From positions 31,201 to 95,200 of the forward strand of contig NZ_JAANPV010000012.1 in the NCBI RefSeq assembly GCF_011290505.1: a DNA stretch of 64,000 bases. Reading direction: 5' to 3'. The position numbers were made by a program, and so were the translations under genes. Origin of the DNA: Paenalcaligenes suwonensis. GTDB taxonomy: Bacteria; Pseudomonadota; Gammaproteobacteria; Burkholderiales; Burkholderiaceae_B. A model generated the notes under the pieces. The model was not told where the DNA came from and made no database searches. It saw only the letters and a list, made by a program, of their open reading frames with translations. Positions 25,949 to 33,410 of this stretch are shown piece by piece (the stretch's first letter is position 1; each line of letters opens with the position of its first letter).

Positions 25949-26176
25949 TTAAGGATTCCGCCCTAAGGAGATGCCGATAATCGCTAGGTCGAAACCTTTT
26001 CTCAGATAGGCTTTTGCCGGTATTGAAGCAGGGGTATTTGCTAGCATCTTGTGCTCTCGGAGCTTTTCAATCCAAGCATCGGCTTGTGCGGAGAGTTCTC
26101 GCCCTTCATTAATCATGTCGATTTCTTCTTGGCTCAAATCTAGGTCACCCTTGAGGTGCTTGTGCTGGTTATCCAT
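25949..26176 (-). CDS. Small helical protein, possible Acb2-like anti-CBASS protein
   Basis: A 75-residue protein with two amphipathic helices: LDLSQEEIDMINEGRELSAQ, then ADAWIEKLREH, a short linker, and AYLRKGFDLAIIGISLGRNP. The order (E-E-I-x-x-I/M-N-E near the start, a G-F-x-x-A-x-x-x-I helix at the end) recalls phage Acb2/Tad1-type cyclic-nucleotide sponges, which are about 75-95 residues. The match is by eye and weak; a generic small phage protein is the alternative. It is in the early left operon, where anti-defence genes are expected. Confidence 0.45.
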   Translation of the reverse strand: MDNQHKHLKGDLDLSQEEIDMINEGRELSAQADAWIEKLREHKMLANTPASIPAKAYLRKGFDLAIIGISLGRNP

Positions 26177-26196
26177 GTTTTGCTCGATATAGGGTG

Positions 26197-26634
26197 TTAA
26201 TCAGATGAATCGGGTGTTATGGCGTCAATAGCTGCGCCGACACTGCCGCGAAAGTCTATGTCAGGCAGTATTGACTGAGGTTTGAACACTACGCGGTAGT
26301 GGTACATGCTTGCTGTTGTAGGCTCTAGGTGCTCGACAAAGAATGTCACGTTGTCGGAGAGCCCAAGCATGTGTTTCTTGAACTGGTTGCGTCCAACTTT
26401 GCAGGTTACGTGTAGTACGTGTCCTGATTGGCTGGTTTCAACGCTGCACAGTCCTTCAATGCTGAGCATGTAGCGATCAGTGATGCCGTTGTAAAACACA
26501 ATGCGGCGGTTAACTTCAAACTGATCAGCTGCTTTAGATACGTTACGTGCAGCAATTTTTGCATCATCAGCATCACACCCGGCAAGCAGAGCAACTGCAA
26601 TAACCACCGTAGCTGCTTTAGTGATGTTTCTCAT
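26197..26634 (-). CDS. Phage beta-sandwich lipoprotein
   Basis: A 145-residue lipoprotein: signal peptide MRNITKAATVVIAVALLAGC with lipobox LLAGC, then AARNVSKAADQFEVNRRIVF, YNGITDRYMLSIEGLCSVE, KKHMLGLSDNVTFFVEHLEP and YHYRVVFKPQSILPDIDFRG. This conserved layout is the phage-encoded beta-sandwich lipoprotein seen in many unrelated temperate phages. A role at the cell surface, such as superinfection exclusion, is inferred. Its ATG overlaps the stop of the 56-residue gene upstream. Confidence 0.75.
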   Translation of the reverse strand: MRNITKAATVVIAVALLAGCDADDAKIAARNVSKAADQFEVNRRIVFYNGITDRYMLSIEGLCSVETSQSGHVLHVTCKVGRNQFKKHMLGLSDNVTFFVEHLEPTTASMYHYRVVFKPQSILPDIDFRGSVGAAIDAITPDSSD

Positions 26635-26801
26635 GACGCCTTCTTGCCATATAAGACGTTCGCGGCTGCCAGCGCGGCTTTCGCAACTGCCTCAGCTGCT
26701 ACCTTCGTTTCTAGATGTTGAGCTGAGCTTGTGGCGGCATCAACAGCTCGCTTAAAGGCATACTCGATCTGGCTTTCGGTTAGCTTTGTGTTTTCGCTCA
26801 T
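26631..26801 (-). CDS. 56-residue Ala-rich helical protein
   Basis: ATG 26801 with GAGG 7 nt upstream. Product: KLTESQIEYAFKRAVDAATS, then TKVAAEAVAKAALAAANVLY, one or two amphipathic helices. It overlaps the lipoprotein gene by 4 bases. Function unknown. Confidence 0.5.
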   Translation of the reverse strand: MSENTKLTESQIEYAFKRAVDAATSSAQHLETKVAAEAVAKAALAAANVLYGKKAS

Positions 26802-26865
26802 AAATACCTCGCTTCAGTAAGCACCACCATTGATGCTTACCAAAGCGCCCGCATGGGCAGGCTGG

Positions 26866-27048
26866 TTATTTATTGCATTCAAAGCAAGAGCAGCTCATGC
26901 CGCCAGCTCGTTGTGCACGGCCCCTTTCAAAGGCGTCATCTGCGTCATTTCGATTTACGCGATTCTCGATAAGCAGGCGTGTAAATTGCTTTCTGTCATC
27001 GTGATAGCCTGCTATGCGCATAAAAGTAAGTGCATCAGATCGTTTCAT
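26866..27048 (-). CDS. 60-residue protein with C-terminal Cys cluster
   Basis: First gene of the PL transcript: MKRSDALTFMRIAGYHDDRK, NRNDADDAFERGRAQRAG, ending MSCSCFECNK. Ribosome site GAGGAAATC before ATG 27048. The cysteines could bind zinc. Function unknown. The same upstream sequence (GAAGCGAGG) precedes several genes of this operon. Confidence 0.55.
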   Translation of the reverse strand: MKRSDALTFMRIAGYHDDRKQFTRLLIENRVNRNDADDAFERGRAQRAGGMSCSCFECNK

Positions 27049-27446
27049 GATTTCCTCGCTTCAGTTGCTGGCCTCGGTTGAGGCCATCCACCAAAGCGGC
27101 CTGTTTCCAAGCCGTTGGTAAAACGTGGTTCCGTAAATGCTGCGGTACGGTTTCCTAACCGCCCCCTACCAAAATCATCAGGGGGGCGCCGAGCTCCACG
27201 CATGTTGTAGGCCTCACGCCAATCGTGGAAATGTATCTACTCGGTTTTTTGCTTTTCTTTGTGCCTGGGCGCAGCCGTTTCCCTTCCGCACCCTAAACAC
27301 TTCACAGCGGGGCGCGTGGCGTCTTTGTGTGCCGTTATTCGCCGCTCCCTGATGTTGTCGGGGCGGTGTGGTCCACACGTTGAGTTTTTAAAGATCGTTT
27401 TCAACTCTGTTTGGCTGCCCTTTGGGCTAGGCTTTGGTGAGTTGTT
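27049..27446 (-). promoter_or_regulatory. About 400-nt untranslated leader of the PL transcript
   Basis: Between the predicted PL start (about 27446) and the first coding gene lie 400 bases with no frame that has an initiation signal on the minus strand. The region is GC-richer than the surroundings and contains CGCCCCC (27160-27166) / GGGGGCG (27182-27188) and other complementary runs. A nut-like antitermination or other RNA element would be expected here, but I cannot identify a known motif. Confidence 0.45.
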
Positions 27447-27452
27447 GGATGG

Positions 27453-27514
27453 AGTATAGAAAAGCTAGACATTAAAGTCAAGTATCTCTATACATTGGTT
27501 TAGGATATCTAGAC
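27453..27514 (-). promoter_or_regulatory. PL promoter with operators OL1, OL2, OL3
   Basis: On the minus strand: -35 TTGACT (27481-27476), 17-bp spacer, -10 TATACT (27458-27453). Three 17-bp sites of form GTMTAG-N5-CTAKAC overlie it: OL1 27454-27470 on the -10, OL2 27477-27493 on the -35, OL3 27498-27514 upstream, centres 23 and 21 bp apart. OL1 is 16 of 17 identical to OR1 near the repressor gene. This is a lambda-like repressor-controlled early left promoter. Confidence 0.8.
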
Positions 27515-27525
27515 TTATGAGATTT

Positions 27526-27548
27526 AAAAAAAGCCCTTGAGTAGGGCT
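27526..27548 (-). terminator. Intrinsic terminator upstream of PL
   Basis: AGCCCT-TGAGT-AGGGCT with seven A on its left, a T tract on the minus strand. It ends the 27571 gene and insulates PL. Confidence 0.85.
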
Positions 27549-27570
27549 GTAAGTCTTGTAGGTAGTGGTA

Positions 27571-27762
27571 TCAGCCTAGCTTTTGATGTGTTGTTTCGAG
27601 CATTTGTAATAACAACAAAAACAAGTTTGCTCGATCTTCGCGGCTAATTTGATCAAACTGCTCGGGGCATACAGCCCAAGCCCTGACCACAGAAATCGAC
27701 ATTGATAGGGATTCTTGTGCTTCATCCCATGCTGGCTGGCGATTTGCTGGTGTTGTTGCCAT
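27571..27762 (-). CDS. 63-residue hypothetical protein
   Basis: A helical protein (PAWDEAQESLSMSISVVRAW, QISREDRANLFLLLLQMLET) between its own promoter candidate (27921-27948) and terminator. Outside the repressor-controlled unit, so possibly expressed in the lysogen. No family recognised. Confidence 0.5.
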   Translation of the reverse strand: MATTPANRQPAWDEAQESLSMSISVVRAWAVCPEQFDQISREDRANLFLLLLQMLETTHQKLG

Positions 27763-27920
27763 CCTGACTTCCTTCTATGTTTTATCAGCGTCCATGCGCT
27801 TGCGTTATCAAAGGGGAAAGAAAGTTAATGAAATCAGCAGGAGGGCAGATATAGCAAGCCTTCAGGCTGATGCGGGTAAGGGGTAGAGGGGATTAGGCAA
27901 ATCTGCCAAATCCTATATTA

Positions 27921-27948
27921 ACTGTATAAAAACACAGTGTATAGTCAA
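27921..27948 (-). promoter_or_regulatory. Candidate sigma70 promoter for the 63-residue gene
   Basis: Minus strand -35 TTGACT (27948-27943), 16-bp spacer, -10 TACAGT (27926-27921). The leader to the ATG would be about 150 nt. Rest of 27763-28035 holds only this and the terminator. Confidence 0.45.
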
Positions 27949-27991
27949 ACTTTGTCTCGACAAGGTTTTGATACGGGGCATAGCTACAGAC

Positions 27992-28023
27992 GCAAAAAAG
28001 CCCTCAGAAGAGGGCTTTTTTGC
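27992..28023. terminator. Perfect bidirectional terminator
   Basis: GCAAAAAAGCCCTC-AGAA-GAGGGCTTTTTTGC: 14-bp perfect arms with A and T tracts on both sides. It ends the STAND gene 13 bases past its stop. Confidence 0.92.
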
Positions 28024-28035
28024 AAATGGTGAGAG

Positions 28036-30318
28036 TTAGGTGGGGGGGAGATCAATTGAGAACAGGTCGTGAATTTTATTTGAATCTAAAGTGGCTTCTG
28101 TCCTAGGATAGGATGTGGTTTTGTGGTGGTAATCACTCGGATCTCTTCGATTCCGAATATTGCTTTCAATGATACTTTCGATGTTTATGTTACTGAGAAG
28201 TTCTTCTATTTCGTCGAAATCCGCTTGCACCCCAAGATCAGAGCATAGATCAGCAATTGCAAGATGAACCTGCTCAGCCGCATCGTCAATAGCTCTCATA
28301 TCATAATAGTCCACAAGAATGCCTTGATCCCATATGATTTCATCAATAACTCCACTTAGAATCTTAAGAGCTAATGGATTAAATACATCCAGCAAAGCAT
28401 CGCGGTCGGAATCGCTAGGCATTTCGTTCGCGATTTGAATCAGCTCACTAATGTCGTCGAAGTTAAACCAATCACTGTCAATCTTGTTTAGAAAAAGACG
28501 GATGAAATTGATATCGAATAAACCATATTTCACTCCATATCTAAGAAGTGGAGAAATCATAGCTATGTAGCGTGATCCATCTTCTAAGCTTTGAAGTTTC
28601 GTTAGAAGCTGAATGACGGCAGACTTTGTCTCTTTAGAGTCTGGATTATGCTGCGTCGCAATCTTAAGCATTTCAATCATCACTATTGCGTTTTGAGCAT
28701 CATAGTTAGCAGCTAAACAATCATTAGAGAAGTGACTAGAAACGACTTTAGCTGTCGTTTTGGGAACTTTTCCGCGGGCAATGGAGCTGGTTAGATAGCG
28801 AATCATCTGCTTTGTTTTTAATGCCAAAGCAAGTGCGGCGAGAAGATCACCATCCGCAGAAATTTTAGGTAGTGCAAAGTCTGAGATTGATGGATTGAAC
28901 AGATCGAATGCGGATTGATCTTTCGCGTTCAGGGTACGGTTTAGTAATGAGCCGATGAGAATTTTGATATTCCGGTGGTAGTCAGTGTCCCCTTGGATTC
29001 TTGCAGAGCTTGGCGTTGTGAGGTAGCTTCGGTAGGCGGCGATAAGATCCTGTTCGGAAATATCGCCGCCGTTTGTGACAACGAGAAGAAGAATGACTCG
29101 TTGAGCATCTGACATTTGCTGGTCGTAGACATCACCCCAAATTTCTGCAGGGTTAGCTAACTTGGAGGTTATATAACGCCAATAGCTGGTAGGTTGTATT
29201 GAGTTGATCCTCATTGGATCTGTTACGAAGGATATAATTCGAGGATTGAAGTTGCGATGGTCAATGACGGCCATATAGTTTTTTTCTTTCACGATCTCCT
29301 TTAAATGACTAATGCCTAACCCAGAGTGCCAAATACAACTATGGAGGATGCCAGCTTTATCGAGTGAACTAAGTTTCCCTACCTGCAGTTCGAGTTCATG
29401 TCGATCCACACTCTCTATACGGAATAGATCAGTCAGCGACTTACCCCGATTAAGAATGGTTGTTCGCGATGTTAGAACGAGGCGCTTACTGCGATCTGCG
29501 CGAATCCTCTTGATAAATCCAACAATATGTGAATCTTCGTGTCTACCAATCGCTTCTAGGAATGTGCGACCAAGAAAGTCATCAAAATAGAAAACTTGCT
29601 TAGTGTTTTCTTGATATGCTGCTTCTAGTTCATCAATATCCTTTGCAGCAGCGCACAGTTGGAACCCTTTAAGTACGAGGTCGAGACATAGCTGTTCAGC
29701 AAGTGTAGTCTTTCCCACGCCAGGCTCCCCTGTAATTAAAATTACATGTTGCTCAGTAAGGCGAGAGAGGCCCTCTCGATGTGACGCTGTTTCCACGTAG
29801 CGTGCACGTTTCTGGCGCATTTCGTCAAGAACAAAAGCACTACGCCCCACAAGAGCAAGAGAGGTCATCTGGCTTAGTATCGTTGCGCTGTGCAGCCAAA
29901 GTTTTATGGTTTTCTGTTCTATGTCTGGATGTAAGAGAAGTAGGTCGTTCAATGTTTCATTCCCGATAACATCTGCGTCGCTCTGGATGAAGGGAGTGAA
30001 AATTGTGCGGATCTCCTCTTTGTTTGCAGGAGATAAGGGGAGTGAGGTCACTAGCACATAGCGTTTCGGATTGAGTCGCTTAACTTTGGGAAGCTCTTCA
30101 TTACGGAGTGTCCGAACAAGCGCTTTAAATCCTGAACGTGCCCAATGCTTGCATTGAACAATCGTTTGATCATTGGAAGTGAAGTATCGGCCGTCTATCC
30201 CGCCATCCTTCCCTTGCTTGAATCGTTCATAGACTATACCCTCCTGAGCTCCGAGAAGCCTCAGCGTTAATTGTTCAAACTCTTTATCATCCAGGGATAG
30301 AAAATCATAATTGGGCAT
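28036..30318 (-). CDS. Mrr-like nuclease / STAND NTPase (nSTAND3-type) defence protein
   Basis: A 760-residue multidomain protein. Residues 5-130: restriction-endonuclease (PD-(D/E)xK, Mrr-like) fold with GKDGGIDGRYF (D42) and IVQCKHW (Q55, K57). Residues 180-420: STAND P-loop NTPase with Walker A GEPGVGKTT (197-205), Walker B FYFDDFLG (D246, D247) and sensor VLTSRTT. The C-terminal third is a helical repeat-like sensor region. STAND ATPases of this shape recognise a phage protein, oligomerise and unleash the nuclease to destroy DNA. It is a single-gene cassette closed by a perfect terminator, inside an accessory island of a prophage, so defence against competing phages is the likely role (inference from family). 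Confidence 0.8.
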   Translation of the reverse strand: MPNYDFLSLDDKEFEQLTLRLLGAQEGIVYERFKQGKDGGIDGRYFTSNDQTIVQCKHWARSGFKALVRTLRNEELPKVKRLNPKRYVLVTSLPLSPANKEEIRTIFTPFIQSDADVIGNETLNDLLLLHPDIEQKTIKLWLHSATILSQMTSLALVGRSAFVLDEMRQKRARYVETASHREGLSRLTEQHVILITGEPGVGKTTLAEQLCLDLVLKGFQLCAAAKDIDELEAAYQENTKQVFYFDDFLGRTFLEAIGRHEDSHIVGFIKRIRADRSKRLVLTSRTTILNRGKSLTDLFRIESVDRHELELQVGKLSSLDKAGILHSCIWHSGLGISHLKEIVKEKNYMAVIDHRNFNPRIISFVTDPMRINSIQPTSYWRYITSKLANPAEIWGDVYDQQMSDAQRVILLLVVTNGGDISEQDLIAAYRSYLTTPSSARIQGDTDYHRNIKILIGSLLNRTLNAKDQSAFDLFNPSISDFALPKISADGDLLAALALALKTKQMIRYLTSSIARGKVPKTTAKVVSSHFSNDCLAANYDAQNAIVMIEMLKIATQHNPDSKETKSAVIQLLTKLQSLEDGSRYIAMISPLLRYGVKYGLFDINFIRLFLNKIDSDWFNFDDISELIQIANEMPSDSDRDALLDVFNPLALKILSGVIDEIIWDQGILVDYYDMRAIDDAAEQVHLAIADLCSDLGVQADFDEIEELLSNINIESIIESNIRNRRDPSDYHHKTTSYPRTEATLDSNKIHDLFSIDLPPT

Positions 30319-30538
30319 ATGTCTGTGCCTTTTTTACAAATGCGCTAATAGGGCTTTATGGTTTTACTGCACATTTTTACAATTTAGCACGTATATTTAT
30401 AAAGCTCAGGAGGAGTTTTTGAATATGGGGATATTTCTAAATTGTCTGTTATTTCTGCCGGCTTTCAAATATCAGAATGCTTATGCTGGGTAATTCTGGA
30501 TAGAGAGGCTATAACCGATGGACGTGGGTATCACTCCA

Positions 30539-30564
30539 CAAAAAAGCCGCCTAGAGAGGCGGCT
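30539..30564 (-). terminator. Intrinsic terminator of the antirepressor gene (cassette-boundary repeat)
   Basis: AGCCGCC-TAGAGA-GGCGGCT preceded by six A, giving a minus-strand T tract. The same sequence recurs at 31656-31681 and, degenerate, at 33386. Confidence 0.88.
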
Positions 30565-30573
30565 GTTCGAGTG

Positions 30574-31377
30574 TTAGGCTTTACGCTTAAACCTAAGTTT
30601 ATTGGCAGGTGGTGCAGCATTGCTTAGCAAGAGTATTTTATCAAGTGCTGGTAAAGCAGCAGGATCTCTAGATTTAAAGTAAGCAGCGGCATGTTGAGGC
30701 ATCCAGACCTCTGCCATTAATCGCCTAAAGGCTCCAAGGTACTCGACAGGATAAAGATTTGCTTGGACGACACGACCATCAGGAAACTCATGTGGGTATT
30801 TATGCAAAGTATTCGTATCTACCCCATAGTCCTCTCTAAGATACTTACATAACAGTTTTGCATGAGAAATGTCAGGCATGCATTTTTCTGGTAAACGGTA
30901 GCCATTGGCCTCCATTGGCCCTACCAAGAAGTTCGTCATTTCTTGCAGAACTGAAAAATAGCCAAGCGGCACTTTGTTTTGGTTCATCATATGCCTTTCA
31001 AGGTGGTAAGGGAGCCTAGATGACTGACCTTTACCAGACATCCAATCAAGCACCCATTTAGAGACTTGAACGGCAAACTGAGGAGAGAGCCATTGAGCTA
31101 GATGGATTGCGACCTGGGGATGAACCCAAGTACCTTGGGTGATATCCCCACCTCTAAGTACTTGAATTAGTTTGGATATCGGAATTCCGATATCCGATTC
31201 TAGAGCATGGAGAAAAGCTTTTGTAGTACTGTTTTCATGGTAATGCCCAAATGACTTACCACTTGCTTTACACATAGCTGTTGCGTTGATATAGCCATCT
31301 GAGGCACGTTGCTGAACGATTCCGCTGTTTGTTTGTCGATCTATAAGATCGATAGAGGTTTGATGCTGGTATTGCAT
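30574..31377 (-). CDS. KilA-N domain phage antirepressor
   Basis: About 267 residues. The KilA-N DNA-binding domain occupies residues 10-115 (ASDGYINATAMCKASGKSFG, HYHENSTTKAFLHALES, QGTWVHPQVAIHLAQWLSPQ, FAVQVSKWVLDWM); the rest has the P63C-like C-terminal layout (PDISHAKLLCKYLREDYGV, LYPVEYLGAFRRLMAEVWMP). Such proteins antagonise phage repressors and can trigger induction. Start ATG 31377 with AGGG upstream. The prophage repressor has no self-cleavage domain, so this antirepressor may be the induction route. A divergent small RNA candidate lies directly upstream. Confidence 0.82.
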   Translation of the reverse strand: MQYQHQTSIDLIDRQTNSGIVQQRASDGYINATAMCKASGKSFGHYHENSTTKAFLHALESDIGIPISKLIQVLRGGDITQGTWVHPQVAIHLAQWLSPQFAVQVSKWVLDWMSGKGQSSRLPYHLERHMMNQNKVPLGYFSVLQEMTNFLVGPMEANGYRLPEKCMPDISHAKLLCKYLREDYGVDTNTLHKYPHEFPDGRVVQANLYPVEYLGAFRRLMAEVWMPQHAAAYFKSRDPAALPALDKILLLSNAAPPANKLRFKRKA

Positions 31378-31439
31378 AAATAGCGTCCCTTTGAAAGGAA
31401 ATAATTGACGCTCGCACCTCAAAGTAGGACAATATGGTT

Positions 31440-31526
31440 CAACTAGAGTGTCCCTATTCTTGGTGCAAGCAAGAAAATAGACACTTACTCAGGCCGCCAT
31501 AGTTTCCCCAAACTTGGTGGCTTTTT
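31440..31526 (+). ncRNA. Candidate sar-like antisense RNA beside the antirepressor
   Basis: Plus-strand promoter: -35 TTGACG (31405-31410), 17-bp spacer, -10 GACAAT (31428-31433). The predicted RNA starts near 31440 and ends at a strong terminator, an 11-bp stem (31494-31520, one G-U, one bulge) with CCCC loop and T5. A second hairpin, GTGT..CTATT..CTTG / CAAG..AATAG..ACAC (31448-31484), precedes it. No coding frame is present. It is antisense to the leader of the KilA-N antirepressor, like sar against ant in phage P22. Confidence 0.5.
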
Positions 31527-31655
31527 CTTTGTCCGTTGTCAGAAAGTTATTCTGACGTAGGTATTATATTCCATATGTAGTGGTGTTGTGCGTTTGCGAT
31601 ACCATATATTGTGGTTTTGTCTTTGGTTTAGGTGTGGTGAGTAAATTTAGGCTAT

Positions 31656-31681
31656 AAAAAAACCGCCTAGAGAGGCGGCTT
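31656..31681 (-). terminator. Intrinsic terminator of the HEPN-like gene (cassette-boundary repeat)
   Basis: CCGCC-TAGAGA-GGCGG with seven A to its left (minus-strand T tract), near-identical to 30539-30564. The remainder of 31527-31807 contains no gene with initiation signals. Confidence 0.85.
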
Positions 31682-31807
31682 GGTCTTTATGTAGCAGGGA
31701 AGGTTGATCAGCCTTTAGCTTGTTGTGTATGCTGGCTCTTAAGTCATTGAAGTCAGTCGATAACGTTTGAGATAAGAGGCTGCGAAGCAGTCCGCTTGAG
31801 CGATGGG

Positions 31808-32497
31808 TTAGCCGTTATATCGCTGATGGATGGCCTTGTCGATTTGTGTGAAATACTCATCGAAGCAAGTCAACGAGTATTTGAGATAGCCAGCGCGAAG
31901 CACTACCTCTCGATCGCCGGTCAAGAGCTCGTTGTTCTCAATATACTTATGCAGGGCAGAGCGGTCAGTCTGACCGTCCTGCGGGAGTCTTCCATCAGCA
32001 TGGACAACAAGATTTCTTAGTGCCTGAATATTTTTGATGTCGCTCCACGGTTTGGGTGGGTCTGTGAGGTCTACGAGAGCAACCTTGCTTAAGTAGGTCC
32101 TTGCCCTTGCAATCCCGACGCCAGCTACGTCCTTGAGTGATAGTTGATACTTCTCCGTGGCCTGAAACAGAGCGCAGAGCTTATTGAGCTCATGTTCGAA
32201 GAAGGCAAACAGCGTGATTAAGGCAGAACGTCGCTGTAAATTCGGGAAGTACTCGAGAAAAATAGCATTAAGGTCCCAAGAGCCACCATTTAGTCCTTTA
32301 TACACGGTGATGCAAGTGGGTGGCTCATCCTTATACACTCCTTCAATTACGACTTCCTCTGAGTTGGCCTTGAAATTGGCAGTACTCTTGTCTACCTGTT
32401 GTTCGACATCAGAGATGTACGCATCAAGTATCTCGATTGAGCCGCTCACATTGTATTTGTACCAGTACAGTGGATGGTCTAGTGAGTGGAGTTTCAT
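31808..32497 (-). CDS. HEPN-like protein (putative abortive-infection RNase)
   Basis: A 229-residue mainly helical protein. The segment IQALRNLVVHADGRL contains R161-N-L-V-V-H166, the Rx4H motif of HEPN ribonucleases, placed after a four-helix region (RRSALITLFAFFEHELNKLC), as in MAE_28990-type HEPN proteins. Catalytic HEPN proteins cleave RNA in toxin-antitoxin and abortive-infection systems. No antitoxin-like partner is adjacent, so either it is self-contained or the active site serves another role. It is a one-gene cassette with its own terminator. Confidence 0.65.
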   Translation of the reverse strand: MKLHSLDHPLYWYKYNVSGSIEILDAYISDVEQQVDKSTANFKANSEEVVIEGVYKDEPPTCITVYKGLNGGSWDLNAIFLEYFPNLQRRSALITLFAFFEHELNKLCALFQATEKYQLSLKDVAGVGIARARTYLSKVALVDLTDPPKPWSDIKNIQALRNLVVHADGRLPQDGQTDRSALHKYIENNELLTGDREVVLRAGYLKYSLTCFDEYFTQIDKAIHQRYNG

Positions 32498-32773
32498 GAT
32501 TATGCCTAATATGCGAGAGAAGAGTTATAACTAGATTTAGATGACAGAGAAAATCTTGTCGTTCTCATAAAACTGAATCTATTCGGATTTAAGAGAGTAA
32601 GCAATTACAAGAAATTTTTTTAGGTAAACCTAAAAAATCAGAGATAGCGGATTGTTGCAAGTAGTCAAAGATCAATAGTGGAATGACTGCTTATAGCTGA
32701 CAGCGGGCACTATAAGATCTGTCTAGAAATGGCTTTGCTCCAAAAAAGCCGCTTAGATAGGTCGTTAGCCCGA

Positions 32774-33265
32774 TCACTTATTGGCTAGATTAATAAAAGA
32801 GTTAAGCCAAAGCAGGTCTGCGGCATTGCGTTCGCAGATGTCCTGAAGCTGTTGTACCTCTTTAGATAATGAATCTGGCAGTGCTTTAATGTCAATCTTT
32901 GGACATGACGGGCGTGCTTCCATTGCGCGTTGAAGAAGAGGGCTGTGATCCAATAAGCTATATACCGATTGATTTAACTGATCTGCCTCTTTCGACGAAA
33001 AAGGAACGGGGGAGTATTTCGCCATAATCTGAGTAGCCCAGCTCCTGATTGCAGAATCCTCAGTCTGTGCTGGAGCGCGAAGAACCTGAATTGCCGTTTT
33101 GACTAAATCTTGTTGGATGCCAGACTCTATAGCTGCTTTCTGTATGTTTGCTGCATAATTCTGCGCTAGCAGTCCAATGCAGGCAACAATAATGGGTGTT
33201 GCAACCCAGGCGAAGATTTGTGCTCCCTTGTAGATGGATGCGAAACAGTGATTTGCCTCTTTCAT
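32774..33265 (-). CDS. Single-TM protein with cytoplasmic or periplasmic helical domain
   Basis: A 163-residue protein: a membrane helix at residues 15-35 (AQIFAWVATPIIVACIGLLA) followed by a helical soluble domain (QQDLVKTAIQVLRAPAQTED, SAIRSWATQIMAKYSPVPFS). A one-gene unit in the island; the sequence upstream (33341-33351, GATATCTAGAC) shares 11 bp with operator OL3. Function unknown; membrane-anchored exclusion proteins have this shape. Confidence 0.55.
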   Translation of the reverse strand: MKEANHCFASIYKGAQIFAWVATPIIVACIGLLAQNYAANIQKAAIESGIQQDLVKTAIQVLRAPAQTEDSAIRSWATQIMAKYSPVPFSSKEADQLNQSVYSLLDHSPLLQRAMEARPSCPKIDIKALPDSLSKEVQQLQDICERNAADLLWLNSFINLANK

Positions 33266-33410
33266 ATTCAGATTGTCCCACGCTTATTTAGGAATCATTA
33301 GGTGAGCTAAATAGCGTTAGTTTATAGCCCTCTAACTAAAGATATCTAGACTATAACCAATGGTGTCGGACTACTCAGCCAACAAATAAGCCGCCTAGAG
33401 AGTCTGGGTT

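Noticed and set aside
27137..27459. Two plus-strand open frames in the PL leader region
   Set aside because: No initiation signals, Cys/Arg-rich random composition, and the region is best explained as an untranslated leader.
32742..32773. Third perfect copy of the cassette terminator
   Set aside because: The right arm is degenerate, so pairing is weak; it is kept only as a diverged relative in the cassette finding.
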